Source: Nocardia concava NBRC 100430
GTDB lineage: Bacteria; Actinomycetota; Actinomycetes; Mycobacteriales; Mycobacteriaceae
Assembly (NCBI RefSeq): GCF_000308815.1
Contig: NZ_BAFX01000044.1
Span: 55,816-119,815, forward strand
Length of the DNA stretch: 64,000 bases
Reading direction: 5' to 3'
Each line of letters opens with the position of its first letter. The first letter of the stretch is position 1. The translations under genes were made by a program, and so were the position numbers. The notes below the pieces were generated by a model. The model saw only the letters and a list, made by a program, of their open reading frames with translations. It did not search any database and had not been told where the DNA came from. Below are positions 26,440-35,365 of the stretch, piece after piece.

Positions 26440-27558
26440 TTGCAGTTCACCGAGGTTCAGCAGTCCAAGAGGTTTCAGCCGTCCACCGCGATGCGCTGGA
26501 CCACCGTCGTACCCCTGCTCGCCGTCGCGGTGCTCGCCGCCGTGTGGGGCCGGGAGTTATCGCTGCTGGCCGACGTCCCGCTGTTCGCGCTGCTGCTCGG
26601 GGCCGTGCTCGCCGCCGTGCATCACGCCGAGGTGGTCGCGCATCGGGTCGGCGAGCCGTTCGGCGCGCTGGTGCTGGCCATCGCGGTGACGGTGATCGAG
26701 GTGGGACTCATTCTGACGCTGATGGTTTCGGCGGGTGACAAGGCCGCGCCGCTGGCCCGCGACACCGTCTTCGCGGCCGTGATGATCACCTGCAACGGCA
26801 TCTTCGGTCTGGTCCTGCTGGTGGGTGCGCTGCGGCGGCGGGTCGCGGTCTTCAATGCCGAGGGCACCGGCGGCGCGCTGGCCACCATCGCGACCCTGGC
26901 GACGCTGAGCCTGGTGCTGCCGACCTTCACGACAAGCGAACCGGGACCGCAGTTCTCACCCGCGCAGCTGGCTTTCGCGGGCGTCGCCTCACTGGTGCTC
27001 TACGGCTGCTTCGTGGCCATGCAGACCGTGCGGCACAAGGAGGATTTCCTCCCGGTCGAGCCGGGTACGAGCGAGCCGGACGAGCATGCCGAGCGACCGA
27101 GCGCGCGCGAGGCTCGCACCAGTGCCGGGTTGCTGTTCGCCGCGCTGATCGCGGTGGTCGGACTGGCCAAGGCGGTCTCGCCCGCCATCGAATCCGGTGT
27201 CGACGCGGCCGGTTTGCCGCGCTCGGCGGTCGGCGTGGTGATCGCCCTGCTGGTCCTGCTGCCCGAGGCGCTGGCCGCGTATCGCGCCGCGCGCGGCGGG
27301 CGCGTGCAGGTCGGCCTCAACCTGGCGCTCGGATCGGCCATGGCCAGCATCGGTCTCACGATCCCAGCCATCGCGGTGGCCTCGATCTGGATCGACACGC
27401 CGCTGCTGCTCGGGCTGGGCGCGACCGAGATGGTGTTGCTCGGCATCACCGTGGTGGTCGGCATGCTCACCGTGGTGCCCGGCCGCGCCACCCTGTTGCA
27501 GGGCACCGTGCACCTCTCGCTCTTCGCCGCGTTCGTCTTTCTCGCGGTGGCACCGTAG
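26440..27558 (+). CDS. chaA: ChaA-type calcium (cation):proton antiporter
   Basis: A 372-residue integral membrane protein with about eleven hydrophobic segments and the ChaA/CaCA signature repeated: GEPFGALVLAIAVTVIEVGL in the first half and ALGSAMASIGLTIPAIAVAS in the second, carrying the conserved acidic residue in helix. Such antiporters expel Ca2+, Na+ or K+ in exchange for protons. The start is uncertain. TTG 26440 has GAGGAAG at 4-5 bp and is preferred; ATG 26491 would remove 17 residues without touching a helix. It lies beside the ectoine operon, a plausible salt-stress neighbour, but is separated by the inverted repeat. Confidence 0.85.
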   Translation: MQFTEVQQSKRFQPSTAMRWTTVVPLLAVAVLAAVWGRELSLLADVPLFALLLGAVLAAVHHAEVVAHRVGEPFGALVLAIAVTVIEVGLILTLMVSAGDKAAPLARDTVFAAVMITCNGIFGLVLLVGALRRRVAVFNAEGTGGALATIATLATLSLVLPTFTTSEPGPQFSPAQLAFAGVASLVLYGCFVAMQTVRHKEDFLPVEPGTSEPDEHAERPSAREARTSAGLLFAALIAVVGLAKAVSPAIESGVDAAGLPRSAVGVVIALLVLLPEALAAYRAARGGRVQVGLNLALGSAMASIGLTIPAIAVASIWIDTPLLLGLGATEMVLLGITVVVGMLTVVPGRATLLQGTVHLSLFAAFVFLAVAP

Positions 27559-27578
27559 GACGGAAGTCAGGATCACAC

Positions 27579-27980
27579 ATGGACTGGGTAGTCGAACCCG
27601 ATGAGCTGGCCTACCGCTGGCAGGCCGCCGCGGCCGATATCGATCTGCACCCGCTGCGGCTCGGTACCACCGTGCCCGTGGACGGCCATCGCCGAACCTG
27701 GCCGGAGACACCGGATTTCGACGCGGCGCTGGCCGTGCTCCTGGCGCCCGAACTGCGAATCACGGCCGAGGGCGACCACCCCGACGCCCTGCACACCATC
27801 CGCCTGCTCGGCTGCGCGGTCGGCGACGAGGCCGCCCTCGCGGTCCAGAACTCCAGTCTGATGCCCAATCACGTCGGTCCCGTCCGCATCTGGTTCGGTC
27901 CGCGTACCGGCCTCGAAGCCCGCATCGCCGACGCCCTGCCCGCCGGCGCCCGCTGGCGCGCGGAGAACCTGCTGCAGTAG
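27579..27980 (+). CDS. Hypothetical protein
   Basis: A 133-residue protein without signal or membrane segment. Its pattern (VEPDELAYRWQAAAADIDLH near the start, a middle LLGCAVGDEAALAVQNSS, and an end EARIADALPAGARW) faintly recalls EspG-type chaperones of ESX secretion, but it is about half their length and lacks other ESX genes nearby. Function unknown. It follows chaA by 20 bp on the same strand and may be co-transcribed. Confidence 0.65.
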   Translation: MDWVVEPDELAYRWQAAAADIDLHPLRLGTTVPVDGHRRTWPETPDFDAALAVLLAPELRITAEGDHPDALHTIRLLGCAVGDEAALAVQNSSLMPNHVGPVRIWFGPRTGLEARIADALPAGARWRAENLLQ

Positions 27981-27985
27981 CGCCG

Positions 27986-28384
27986 TCACCGCATATCGTC
28001 GGCGATCCTGCGCCGGAACCGGCGGTTGCGTCGTTCTTCGCTCTCCGTCACGGGCTCCTCGGAGGTGCGGCGGCGCTTGACCGCGCGCCGCTCGCGCTCC
28101 ACGGCCTCCTCCAGCAGCTGCAACATCGGCACCTCGGCGAGTGCGTCCTTCGTTGCGGCATGATCCACATCGCTGCGCGTGACCAGCCCCGCCGCGATCA
28201 ACCCCTCCACCGGATTGGCCCCGTACGCGCGCGCCAACTCGATCACGGTATCCGCGACCGGCGGATCCGCCTCCTCCAAATGCCGCTTGACCCGCGGCCC
28301 ATTGGTATCCAGCCGCTCGGCGATGGCCCGCGTACTCGCCCCCCGCGTCACGGCCCGCTTCCAAGCGTCGAACGCTTCCCTCAT
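27986..28384 (-). CDS. Hypothetical HTH protein with basic tail
   Basis: A 132-residue protein. Residues 10-50 look like a helix-turn-helix (GASTRAIAERLDTNGPRVKR), followed by ELARAYGANPVEGLIAAGLV, which resembles the end of XRE-type repressors of actinobacteria and their phages. The tail is strongly charged (VKRRRTSEEPVTESEERRNR). The ATG at 28384 has GAGGA at 7-bp spacing and is preferred over one at 28456. A DNA-binding role is likely; the target is unknown. Confidence 0.65.
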   Translation of the reverse strand: MREAFDAWKRAVTRGASTRAIAERLDTNGPRVKRHLEEADPPVADTVIELARAYGANPVEGLIAAGLVTRSDVDHAATKDALAEVPMLQLLEEAVERERRAVKRRRTSEEPVTESEERRNRRFRRRIADDMR

Positions 28385-28503
28385 CGCATCATCCTCGGCT
28401 CGATCGGTGCGTCCGTCCCCTCCGAGCCTAACCGAGCGGGCGTCGTTTTCGTTCAATCACGCAACGCTGGCGTTTCACCCCGGTCGGCGGCGACAATGGT
28501 CGC

Positions 28504-29010
28504 ATGGTCGAACTCGTGCTGGTGCGCGGTGACATCACCGAGCAGGAGGTGGATGCCGTGGTGAACGCGGCGAATTCGTCGCTGCTGGGCGGTGGGGGTG
28601 TGGACGGGGCCATTCATCGGAAGGGCGGTCCGGCGATTCTGGCCGCCTGCCGGGAGTTGCGGGCGTCGCACTACGGGAAGGGGTTGCCGACCGGGCAGGC
28701 CGTTGCGACGACGGGAGGGAATCTCCCGGCACGATGGGTGATTCACACGGTCGGGCCGGTGTGGTCGGCGCAGCAGGACCGATCGGCACTGCTGGCCTCC
28801 TGCTATCGCGAATCACTGCGCGTGGCAGACGAATTGGGCGCCGAGACCGTGGCCTTTCCGGCCATCTCCACCGGGATCTACGGCTGGCCCATCGACGACG
28901 GTGCCCGCATCGCGATCGAGACCGTGCGGGCGGCCGACACCGAGGTCCGCGAAGCGCGTTTCGTGCTGTTCGGCCCGGACGCCTACGCCGCCTTCTCCGC
29001 GGCGCTGTAG
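28504..29010 (+). CDS. Macro-domain protein, O-acetyl-ADP-ribose deacetylase type
   Basis: A 168-residue single macro domain. It matches YmdB-type enzymes: GDITEQEVDAVVNAANSSLL, the binding loop GGGGVDGAIHRKGGP, WVIHTVGPVW, then AFPAISTGIYGWP. Such proteins hydrolyse O-acetyl-ADP-ribose or remove ADP-ribose from targets. The conserved Asn and Asp of the active site (NAAN, GVDGAIH) are present, so it is probably active. It stands between two unrelated genes. Confidence 0.93.
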   Translation: MVELVLVRGDITEQEVDAVVNAANSSLLGGGGVDGAIHRKGGPAILAACRELRASHYGKGLPTGQAVATTGGNLPARWVIHTVGPVWSAQQDRSALLASCYRESLRVADELGAETVAFPAISTGIYGWPIDDGARIAIETVRAADTEVREARFVLFGPDAYAAFSAAL

Positions 29011-29083
29011 TTCCGTAGGGGGAGTCGGGACCGGCACCGCAGGGTGACGCCCTCGGGCGCTTCGGATTTCTAGCGTCAGCGGT

Positions 29084-30550
29084 ATGAGGAGAACAGTTCG
29101 TATCGGAGTGACGCTGGGGCTGGCCGGGCTGCTGATGTCGGCGGTGACGGCGTGCGAGCGCGCCTCGGGTGCGGCGCCGACGTGGACCACCTGTCAGGGC
29201 TCGGGATTGGATTCGCGGCAGGAGTGCGCGGTGGTCTCGGTGCCCCTCGACTACGACAAGCCCGACGGAGAACAGATCTCGCTCGCGGTCTCGCGGATTC
29301 GCAGCGCGCATCCCGAACAGCGGCGGGGCGTGCTGTTCCTGGTGCCGGGCGGTCCGGGGGAGTTGGGGCTGGATCTGCCGTCCACCCAGGGCAAGGATCT
29401 ACCCGAGTCGGTGCGGGACGAGTACGACCTGATCGGGTTCGATCCGCGGGGATTGGGGGCCAGTACGGAGGCGAATTGCCATATTGCGCAGGCGGATCTG
29501 GCGCTGGAGCGAATTCGGCCCTGGCCGGACGCCGATGGCGGGATCGCCGGGAATGTCGAGGTGGAGAAGCGGATCGCGGCGGCCTGCGTGAGCAATGGGG
29601 GCGCGATGGTGCGGTCGATCGGGACGCGCACCGCCGCACGGGATATCGATCGAATTCGGGAAGCGCTGGGGGAGAACAAGATAGCGGCGTGGGGGACGTC
29701 GTACGGGACGTATGTGACGTCGGTGTACGCCACCATGTTCGGCGAGCACACCGATCGGGTGCTGCTGGACAGCAATGACGATCCGGACCCGGACCGGGTC
29801 GAGCGCACCTGGCTGGGGAATTACGCGGTGGGAGCGGAGGATCGGTTCCCGGACTTCGCGCGCTGGGCCTCGGCGGAGAGGAATTCGGATCGGGTGGCGG
29901 AGACGCCCGAAGCGGTGCGCAGTGAGTATCTGGCGCTCGCCGCACGGCTGGATCGTGCGCCCTTGCCGTGGCCGGGATCGGAGTCATCGGTTTTGAGCGG
30001 CAATGGATTACGGCAGATCCTGCTCAACGGCCTGTACGACGACAAGCAGTTTCCCTATGTGGCCCAGGTGATCAATGCCGCCGGAAAATCGGCGACACTG
30101 CCCGCCGCCCATCCCGCGCCTCCCGCGGAGCCGATGCAGCGCTCGACCGCGGTCCTGATCGCGACCCTGTGCAATGACGTCGCTTGGCCGACCGCAGCCG
30201 AGGACTACGCGACCGCCGTCGCCGAGGACCGGGCCCGATACCCGCTCACCGCGGGCATGCCGCGGGGCTATGCGCCCTGCGCGACCTGGCCGTATCCGGT
30301 CGCGCCGCGCACGGTCGTGAACTCGTCCGGTCCTTCGAATGTGCTTCTGGTGCAAAACCTTCGCGACGTCGCCACCCCGTACAGCGGTGCGCTGAACCTA
30401 CGGCGGGCATTCGGCGATCGTGCCCGCATGGTCGCGGTCGACGCGGGCGGGCACGGGGCGTACCCCTCACGCGTCGCCTGCGCGAACGAGGCCGTCGAGC
30501 GATTCCTGCGCGACGGCACCCGTCCCGATCAGGACCTCATCTGCCGCTGA
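29084..30550 (+). CDS. Secreted alpha/beta-hydrolase, tripeptidyl aminopeptidase type (lipoprotein)
   Basis: A 488-residue exported hydrolase. The signal region ends in MSAVTAC, a lipobox-like sequence. The catalytic domain shows the oxyanion motif LVPGGPGELG, DPRGLGAST and the nucleophile elbow GTSYGTYV. The C terminus contains the TAP-like domain, with the acidic residue in LLVQNLRDVATPY and the histidine in VDAGGHGAY. Members cleave N-terminal peptides or esters outside the cell. Pairs of cysteines in the second half suggest disulfides, fitting export. No clear partner genes. Confidence 0.87.
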   Translation: MRRTVRIGVTLGLAGLLMSAVTACERASGAAPTWTTCQGSGLDSRQECAVVSVPLDYDKPDGEQISLAVSRIRSAHPEQRRGVLFLVPGGPGELGLDLPSTQGKDLPESVRDEYDLIGFDPRGLGASTEANCHIAQADLALERIRPWPDADGGIAGNVEVEKRIAAACVSNGGAMVRSIGTRTAARDIDRIREALGENKIAAWGTSYGTYVTSVYATMFGEHTDRVLLDSNDDPDPDRVERTWLGNYAVGAEDRFPDFARWASAERNSDRVAETPEAVRSEYLALAARLDRAPLPWPGSESSVLSGNGLRQILLNGLYDDKQFPYVAQVINAAGKSATLPAAHPAPPAEPMQRSTAVLIATLCNDVAWPTAAEDYATAVAEDRARYPLTAGMPRGYAPCATWPYPVAPRTVVNSSGPSNVLLVQNLRDVATPYSGALNLRRAFGDRARMVAVDAGGHGAYPSRVACANEAVERFLRDGTRPDQDLICR

Positions 30551-30566
30551 GGTCCCGACCGCGGGA

Positions 30567-31511
30567 TCAGCTTGCGGCGGAGGCGCTTCGATGACCCTGG
30601 CTGCCGTAGAGTTCACGCGCTTCGGCCGGGGTCACCGTCTCCGCGCGGGCGGGCACACCGGCCTTCAGGTGCTGCTCCAGGATCTGCCCGGCCATCGGCG
30701 CGATGATCGGCGCGGCCAGGATCAGGCCCAGCTTGTTGAACAGCGTGAACATCCAAACCAGAATGCGGCCAATGGGTTTCACCAGGAAGTCCACGATGGC
30801 GGGCCGGTCGTAGCCGCCCAGCTTGCGCATCCACTTGGGCAGGGTCGCGATCGAGGCGAACGAGAGCAATCGCGCTCCCAGGGCGTAGGTCCAGCCCGCG
30901 CCGTTCTTCGGCGAGGTGAACAGCATCTGGCGCATGCCCTCCTGGGCGCGCTCCGAACTACACAGGCTCGCACGGACATTCGCGTAGTACTCGCGCACGC
31001 CCCCGCGGGTCAGCGGCACGTCCTCGGGCTTGCAGGTCTGCAGCTCGGCCGCGATGCGGCACTCCTGCCAGTAGCGGGCCTCCTCCTCGGGAGTCAGTCC
31101 GGGACCGAACATCTCGTAGGCCTTGAGCACCGACTGCCAGCCGGTGATGTGGATCCACAGCTGGGTGTCGGGCGAATTGGGGCTGTAGCGCCGCCCGGTG
31201 ATCGGCTCGATGCCGGTGCTCTTGGCGTGCACCTGCATCAGGTGCTCGGAGGCCTGGATGGCGGTGCGCGAATCGCCGATGGCCACGATCAGGAAGTAGG
31301 CGAAGGTGGCGTCCAGGCGCCCGCGCGGATCGGCGTAGATCTTGCCGGTGTCGGCGACCGACGCGGTCAGGAACGGGTCGAAGAACTCCAGGGTGACCGC
31401 GCGCTGGAAGCCGATCACCGCGGTCGGCGAGGTCCAGACTTTCCAGCTCGGCGAATCCGGGCCGAAGAAGCCGTAGTCGTCGCGGCGGAGTGTGGTCGGA
31501 TCGAAGGTCAC
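30567..31511 (-). CDS. Oxygenase MpaB family protein (DUF2236)
   Basis: A 314-residue protein of the MpaB/latex-clearing (DUF2236) superfamily. These proteins bind one haem and include rubber oxygenase Lcp. The family order is seen: the opening DDYGFFGPDSPSWKVWTSP, ALEFFDP-like sequence, HLMQVHAKSTGIEPITGRRY with candidate haem residues, QLWIHITGWQSVLKAYEMFG and a Tyr/Trp-rich centre. GTG 31511 is chosen because GAGGAG precedes it; the upstream frame has no family features. It diverges from a TetR gene. Confidence 0.85.
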   Translation of the reverse strand: MTFDPTTLRRDDYGFFGPDSPSWKVWTSPTAVIGFQRAVTLEFFDPFLTASVADTGKIYADPRGRLDATFAYFLIVAIGDSRTAIQASEHLMQVHAKSTGIEPITGRRYSPNSPDTQLWIHITGWQSVLKAYEMFGPGLTPEEEARYWQECRIAAELQTCKPEDVPLTRGGVREYYANVRASLCSSERAQEGMRQMLFTSPKNGAGWTYALGARLLSFASIATLPKWMRKLGGYDRPAIVDFLVKPIGRILVWMFTLFNKLGLILAAPIIAPMAGQILEQHLKAGVPARAETVTPAEARELYGSQGHRSASAAS

Positions 31512-31663
31512 TGGGGCTCCTCGCTGGGCTCGATCCCGTGCAATATGACGCAACCGTAGCAATTGCTCGCGACGAATACAACGATCCCGTAGCTTTAGCC
31601 GGGTCGGGCGCATGACCTCGGGAACCGGGATGACAGAATGGGGCCGGTGAAGGTGGAGCGGCA

Positions 31664-32317
31664 GTGAGCAAACCCCCTGCGACGGCAGATCGCCCGCGTC
31701 GGCGCTACGCGCCCCGGCTGCCCCCGGAAGAGCGGCGAGCCCAGCTGCTCGACGCCGCCTTCGTAGTCTTGGAGAAGGCCGAACTGCACGAGCTCAGCAT
31801 GGAGGCCGTCGCCGCCGAGGCGGGCGTCGGCAAGCCGGTGCTCTACACGGTCTTCAAGACCCGCGCCGATCTGGTCGCCGCGCTATTGGAACGCGAACGC
31901 GAGCGTGCCCTCGAACAGGTCGCCGATACCCTCCCGACCGACCTGCTCGGCGCGGATCCGGTCGTGGTCGCCTCCGCCACCGTCGAGGCGTTCGTCGATG
32001 TGGCACTGAGCAATCCGACCCGCTGGCGGCTGCTGCTGGCCGGTCCCGGCAATGCCCCCGACGAATACCGCGAGGCCATTCGCAGCTCCCGCGCGGGCAT
32101 CTTCGATCAGGCTGAAGCGCTCGTCCGGATCGGCCTGATCGCCGATCCGCGCTGGGCCGGAATGGATTCCGGCCTGCTGACCAATTCCCTGCTGACCATC
32201 GCCGAAATGCTGGGCCGCCTGGCCGTCAGCGACCCGGACGCGTATCCGCGCGAGCGCATCGAGGGCTTCGTCCAGGCCATCGTCCAACTCCTCGTCGGCG
32301 GCGCGGTCCCGGACTAG
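31664..32317 (+). CDS. TetR family transcriptional regulator
   Basis: A 217-residue TetR protein. The DNA-binding part is LLDAAFVVLEKAELHELSME, then AAEAGVGKPVLYTVFKTRADL. The start is GTG with GGTGGAG ahead. It is transcribed away from the MpaB-like oxygenase gene across 152 bp that contain the 10-bp palindrome AGCAATTGCT (31558-31567), a possible operator core. Control of the oxygenase is likely from position. Its stop overlaps the convergent PucR gene by 4 bp. Confidence 0.92.
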   Translation: MSKPPATADRPRRRYAPRLPPEERRAQLLDAAFVVLEKAELHELSMEAVAAEAGVGKPVLYTVFKTRADLVAALLERERERALEQVADTLPTDLLGADPVVVASATVEAFVDVALSNPTRWRLLLAGPGNAPDEYREAIRSSRAGIFDQAEALVRIGLIADPRWAGMDSGLLTNSLLTIAEMLGRLAVSDPDAYPRERIEGFVQAIVQLLVGGAVPD

Positions 32318-33474
32318 CGCCCGTTCTCGTTCAGCTGCCGGGCGACCCGGGCGCTCATGAGCGTCGAGATTCCCGCCGGGGTCTGCGGGTCGTATCCGGT
32401 CAGCTCGGCAATGCGGGTGAGCCGGTAGGTCACCGTGTTCCGGTGCACGGAAAGCTCACGGGCCGTGCCGTTCTGGTTGAAGTCCTGCAGGATGAACACC
32501 TCGAGGGTCTCGCCGAGCACCGGCTGCCCGTCGAGCGGATCGAGCACCCGCACCAGATTCCCGGCCGCCCCCGAGGTGGCGATGGCGTATTCGAAGACCA
32601 TGTCCTCGCGCCGGCAGATCATGCCGGGCCGCCGCAGCGCCCGCCCGGTCTCGGCCAGCACCCGGGCCTCGGCGAAGGCCGCGGGCAGTCCGTCTCGGGT
32701 CGGGGCGGCCGAAACGCCCACCCAGATGGCGGGTTTCGCGGCCCGGGTCTTGGGCCGCAGGATCTCGGCCAGGCTGTCGATGGCGGCGCGTTCGTCGGCC
32801 GCCGAGCGCAGCGGCAGCAGTGTCGTCCAGCCGCCGCTGTCGCGGTAGAGGAAGCTGCCCGCGATCCCGGCCAGTCGTCGCCGCAGCTCGGTCAGGATGC
32901 CGGGCGGCGCGTCGCCGAGCCGGATCACCGCCACCACATAGGCATCCACCAGGGTGACCGCCGCGTCCTCGGCCCATTCGTACGGATCCCCGCCGGTGAG
33001 CAGCGCTTCCGCGATGGCCCGATGCTGTTCGATCCGGTCGTAGCGGGACTGTCGCACATCGTCGACGCAGGCGTCCGCAATCCGGCTCGTCATCAGCGCC
33101 ACGTACTGCGCCAGCCGGAACGCGCTCGTCGCCGCGGTGACGGCCTCCTCCGCCGTGGGCGTCCCGACCACCTGATTCCATACGAACGTGAGCCCCACCC
33201 GGTAGTTGGTGAGCGCCTCCACCATGGGCATCCCGTCGCGGGTGAGCGAAACCGCCCGTGCCACCAGCGGTTCGGTGTCGGCTTCGCTCGGTTCCTCCCC
33301 GGTGCGCAGGAACCGGAAGAACAGCTCGATATTGAGCTCGGCGGCGGGCAGGAAGTCGGCGTCCATCATGGACGCGGGCAGCACGTCATAGGGCGGTGCG
33401 CCGATCGCGAAGTTCGCGATCAGCGCGACCGCCCGCTCGTGCCAGGCATCGATGAACTTCTGGGCCTCGGCCAT
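32314..33474 (-). CDS. PucR/CdaR-type transcriptional regulator
   Basis: A 386-residue regulator. The C terminus carries the PucR helix-turn-helix: VFILQDFNQNGTARELSVHRNTVTYRLTRIAELTG. The centre fits the GGDEF-like CdaR regulatory domain of actinomycetes (AIWVGVSAAPTRDGLPAAFAEA). The N-terminal 150 residues are helical and probably sense a ligand. These often activate catabolic genes; the target here is unclear. It is divergent from a small hypothetical gene at 33558. Confidence 0.88.
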   Translation of the reverse strand: MAEAQKFIDAWHERAVALIANFAIGAPPYDVLPASMMDADFLPAAELNIELFFRFLRTGEEPSEADTEPLVARAVSLTRDGMPMVEALTNYRVGLTFVWNQVVGTPTAEEAVTAATSAFRLAQYVALMTSRIADACVDDVRQSRYDRIEQHRAIAEALLTGGDPYEWAEDAAVTLVDAYVVAVIRLGDAPPGILTELRRRLAGIAGSFLYRDSGGWTTLLPLRSAADERAAIDSLAEILRPKTRAAKPAIWVGVSAAPTRDGLPAAFAEARVLAETGRALRRPGMICRREDMVFEYAIATSGAAGNLVRVLDPLDGQPVLGETLEVFILQDFNQNGTARELSVHRNTVTYRLTRIAELTGYDPQTPAGISTLMSARVARQLNENGR

Positions 33475-33557
33475 GAGACCTCCCTGCGTCGGTGTCAGGG
33501 TGTGACGATAGCGAAGTGCTGCTGTGAAATGCCGATCGCCGGGACTACCATGCCCGC

Positions 33558-33845
33558 ATGACGGTTGGCACCGACCTGCCCAAACCCGAAGTCCTCTTCG
33601 ACCTGGATGTCTGGTTGCATCGCTGGCCGGCCAGTGTGTACGCCACCGAATTGCATTACGGCGTACTGGTTTTCACCGGCTGCGACCAGTTCGACGAGCG
33701 GGATGCCGAGATCGCCCGGCGCACCTATCCGGGGCGGCGCATCCTCATCGACGACACCGGCAAGCTCGAAGTGCATCCGGCGGGGGACGGCCCGCCGATC
33801 TCGATCTTCGATCCCGCGCACCCGTCCCGCGCGGCGCTGACGTAG
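33558..33845 (+). CDS. Small hypothetical protein
   Basis: A 95-residue protein not recognised (EVLFDLDVWLHRWPASVYAT, later RRTYPGRRILIDDTGKLEV). No signal or membrane segment; it looks like a small alpha/beta fold. It is transcribed towards the P450 operon, whose start is 128 bp downstream behind its own palindromes, so co-transcription is uncertain. Confidence 0.55.
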   Translation: MTVGTDLPKPEVLFDLDVWLHRWPASVYATELHYGVLVFTGCDQFDERDAEIARRTYPGRRILIDDTGKLEVHPAGDGPPISIFDPAHPSRAALT

Positions 33846-33916
33846 TCGCACTCCCCGAATCCGACGCGGTGTCCTGCGGCACTTCGGCGTGCCGGAAGTG
33901 ACCCTTGCCACACCGT

Positions 33917-33956
33917 GGTACACGCGCGTACCGTTCTGACGGTACGCAGAAGTACC
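33917..33956. promoter_or_regulatory. GGTAC-rich operator region of the P450 operon
   Basis: CGTACCG (33927-33933) and CGGTACG (33940-33946) form a perfect 20-bp dyad. GGTAC also occurs at 33917-33921 and GTACC at 33952-33956, giving several overlapping half-sites within 40 bp, 17 bp ahead of the P450 ATG. A TetR-type dimer pair could bind; the TetR encoded at 38704 is the natural candidate. Confidence 0.7.
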
Positions 33957-33973
33957 AGGCTGGGAGATGGCGC

Positions 33974-35365
33974 ATGACCACAGTGACACTGCCCGACGGA
34001 CCAACCACACCGGCCTTCGTGCAGGCCGTCGAGATCCTGGCCGGACGCACCCGGACCTGGCGGCGGCTGCACGCGAAATACGGGTCGGCATTCATGGTCA
34101 AGATGCCGCGCTTCGGACCGACGCTGGTGCTCTCGGACCCGGCCGAGGTGAAGGCGCTGTTCACCACGCACACCGATCTGGTCGACAATATCGACGCCAA
34201 TCTCGGCCAATTCCTCGGTCCCGGTTCGCTTTTCTCGCTGCGGGGCGAGGAGCATCGTAAGGAGCGCAAGCTGCTCACCCCGCCCTTCCACGGGCGGCGG
34301 CTGGCGGTCTACGAATCGCTCATCGAGGAGGAGGCCGTCCGCGAGATGGCGTCCTGGCCGTCGGGTCGCGAGTTCGCGACCATGGACTCGATGATGCGGA
34401 TCACGCTGAATGTCATCCTGCGCGCGGTCTTCGGGGCCGAGGGCGCGGAATTCGACCAATTGCGGGCGCTGCTACCGAAACTCGTGCTGGTCGGGTCCGC
34501 GCTGGCGGCGCTTCCGGTGCCGCGCAGGCTGTTCGGGCGCTTCGGGCCGTGGGCGAAGTTCGCGGCGTACCGGGCCGAGTACGACCGGATCGTGCGGCGG
34601 CTCATCGAGCGCGCCGCCGCCGACCCGGACCTGAGCGCACGCGACGACGTGCTGGCCATGCTGCTGCAGGCCCGCTACGACGACGGTTCGGCCATGACGC
34701 ACAGCGAGATCGCCGACGAACTGCTCACCCTGCTCACCGCCGGGCACGAGACCACGGCCACCTCGCTGTCGTGGACCGTCGAACGGCTGCGGCGGCATCC
34801 GCACATTCTGGAGCGACTGGTCGCCGAGGTCGACGCGGGCGGTTCCGAGCTGCGCGAGGCGGCGCTGCTCGAGACGCAGCGGGTGCGGCCGGTCATCGAC
34901 GCCACCGCGCGCATGGTGCGGGCGGAATCGCTGCAACTGGGGCGGTGGACGCTGCCGCGTGGACAGGGCGTGATGGTCAGCATCCGGCTGATGCACGACA
35001 ATCCCGAATTGTTCAGTAATCCACGGGATTTCGATCCGGATCGATTCGTCGGGAAGCGGCCGGGGACGTTCAGCTGGATTCCGTTCGGCGGTGGTGCACG
35101 GCGCTGCATCGGGGCGGCGTTCGCGACCCTGGAGATGAATGTGGTCTTGCGCGTGCTGCTGCGGGATTTCACCCTGGAGACCACCGACGCCCCGGATGAG
35201 CGCACCCACTTCCGTGGTGTCGCACTGGTTCCCGCGAAGAAGGGGAGGGCCGTCGTGTACCGGAGGCCACCGCGGCCCACGGTCGCCGAGACCGCGGCCG
35301 AGCGCACCGCGACGTCCGGGGACGGCGAGAACCAGGACGCGCGAGGCGAGCAGGTGACGGCATGA
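33974..35365 (+). CDS. Cytochrome P450, CYP138-like
   Basis: A 463-residue P450. Seen are the I-helix oxygen motif (LLTAGHETTATSL), the K-helix ExxR (ALLETQRVRP), the PERF-like RDFDPDRFVG and the haem loop FGGGARRCIG with Cys378 as the iron ligand. The overall style (MKALFTTH-type start of the B helix, FLGPGSLFSLRGEEHRKERK) is that of mycobacterial CYP138 and relatives. GGGAG precedes the ATG. It heads a tightly packed operon with a hydrolase, an SDR and a flavin monooxygenase; redox partners are not encoded. Substrate unknown, probably a lipophilic alkane, ketone or fatty compound. Confidence 0.93.
   Translation: MTTVTLPDGPTTPAFVQAVEILAGRTRTWRRLHAKYGSAFMVKMPRFGPTLVLSDPAEVKALFTTHTDLVDNIDANLGQFLGPGSLFSLRGEEHRKERKLLTPPFHGRRLAVYESLIEEEAVREMASWPSGREFATMDSMMRITLNVILRAVFGAEGAEFDQLRALLPKLVLVGSALAALPVPRRLFGRFGPWAKFAAYRAEYDRIVRRLIERAAADPDLSARDDVLAMLLQARYDDGSAMTHSEIADELLTLLTAGHETTATSLSWTVERLRRHPHILERLVAEVDAGGSELREAALLETQRVRPVIDATARMVRAESLQLGRWTLPRGQGVMVSIRLMHDNPELFSNPRDFDPDRFVGKRPGTFSWIPFGGGARRCIGAAFATLEMNVVLRVLLRDFTLETTDAPDERTHFRGVALVPAKKGRAVVYRRPPRPTVAETAAERTATSGDGENQDARGEQVTA

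Noticed and set aside
27579..27980. EspG-type ESX chaperone
   Set aside because: Half the usual length and no ESX genes nearby; resemblance is too weak.
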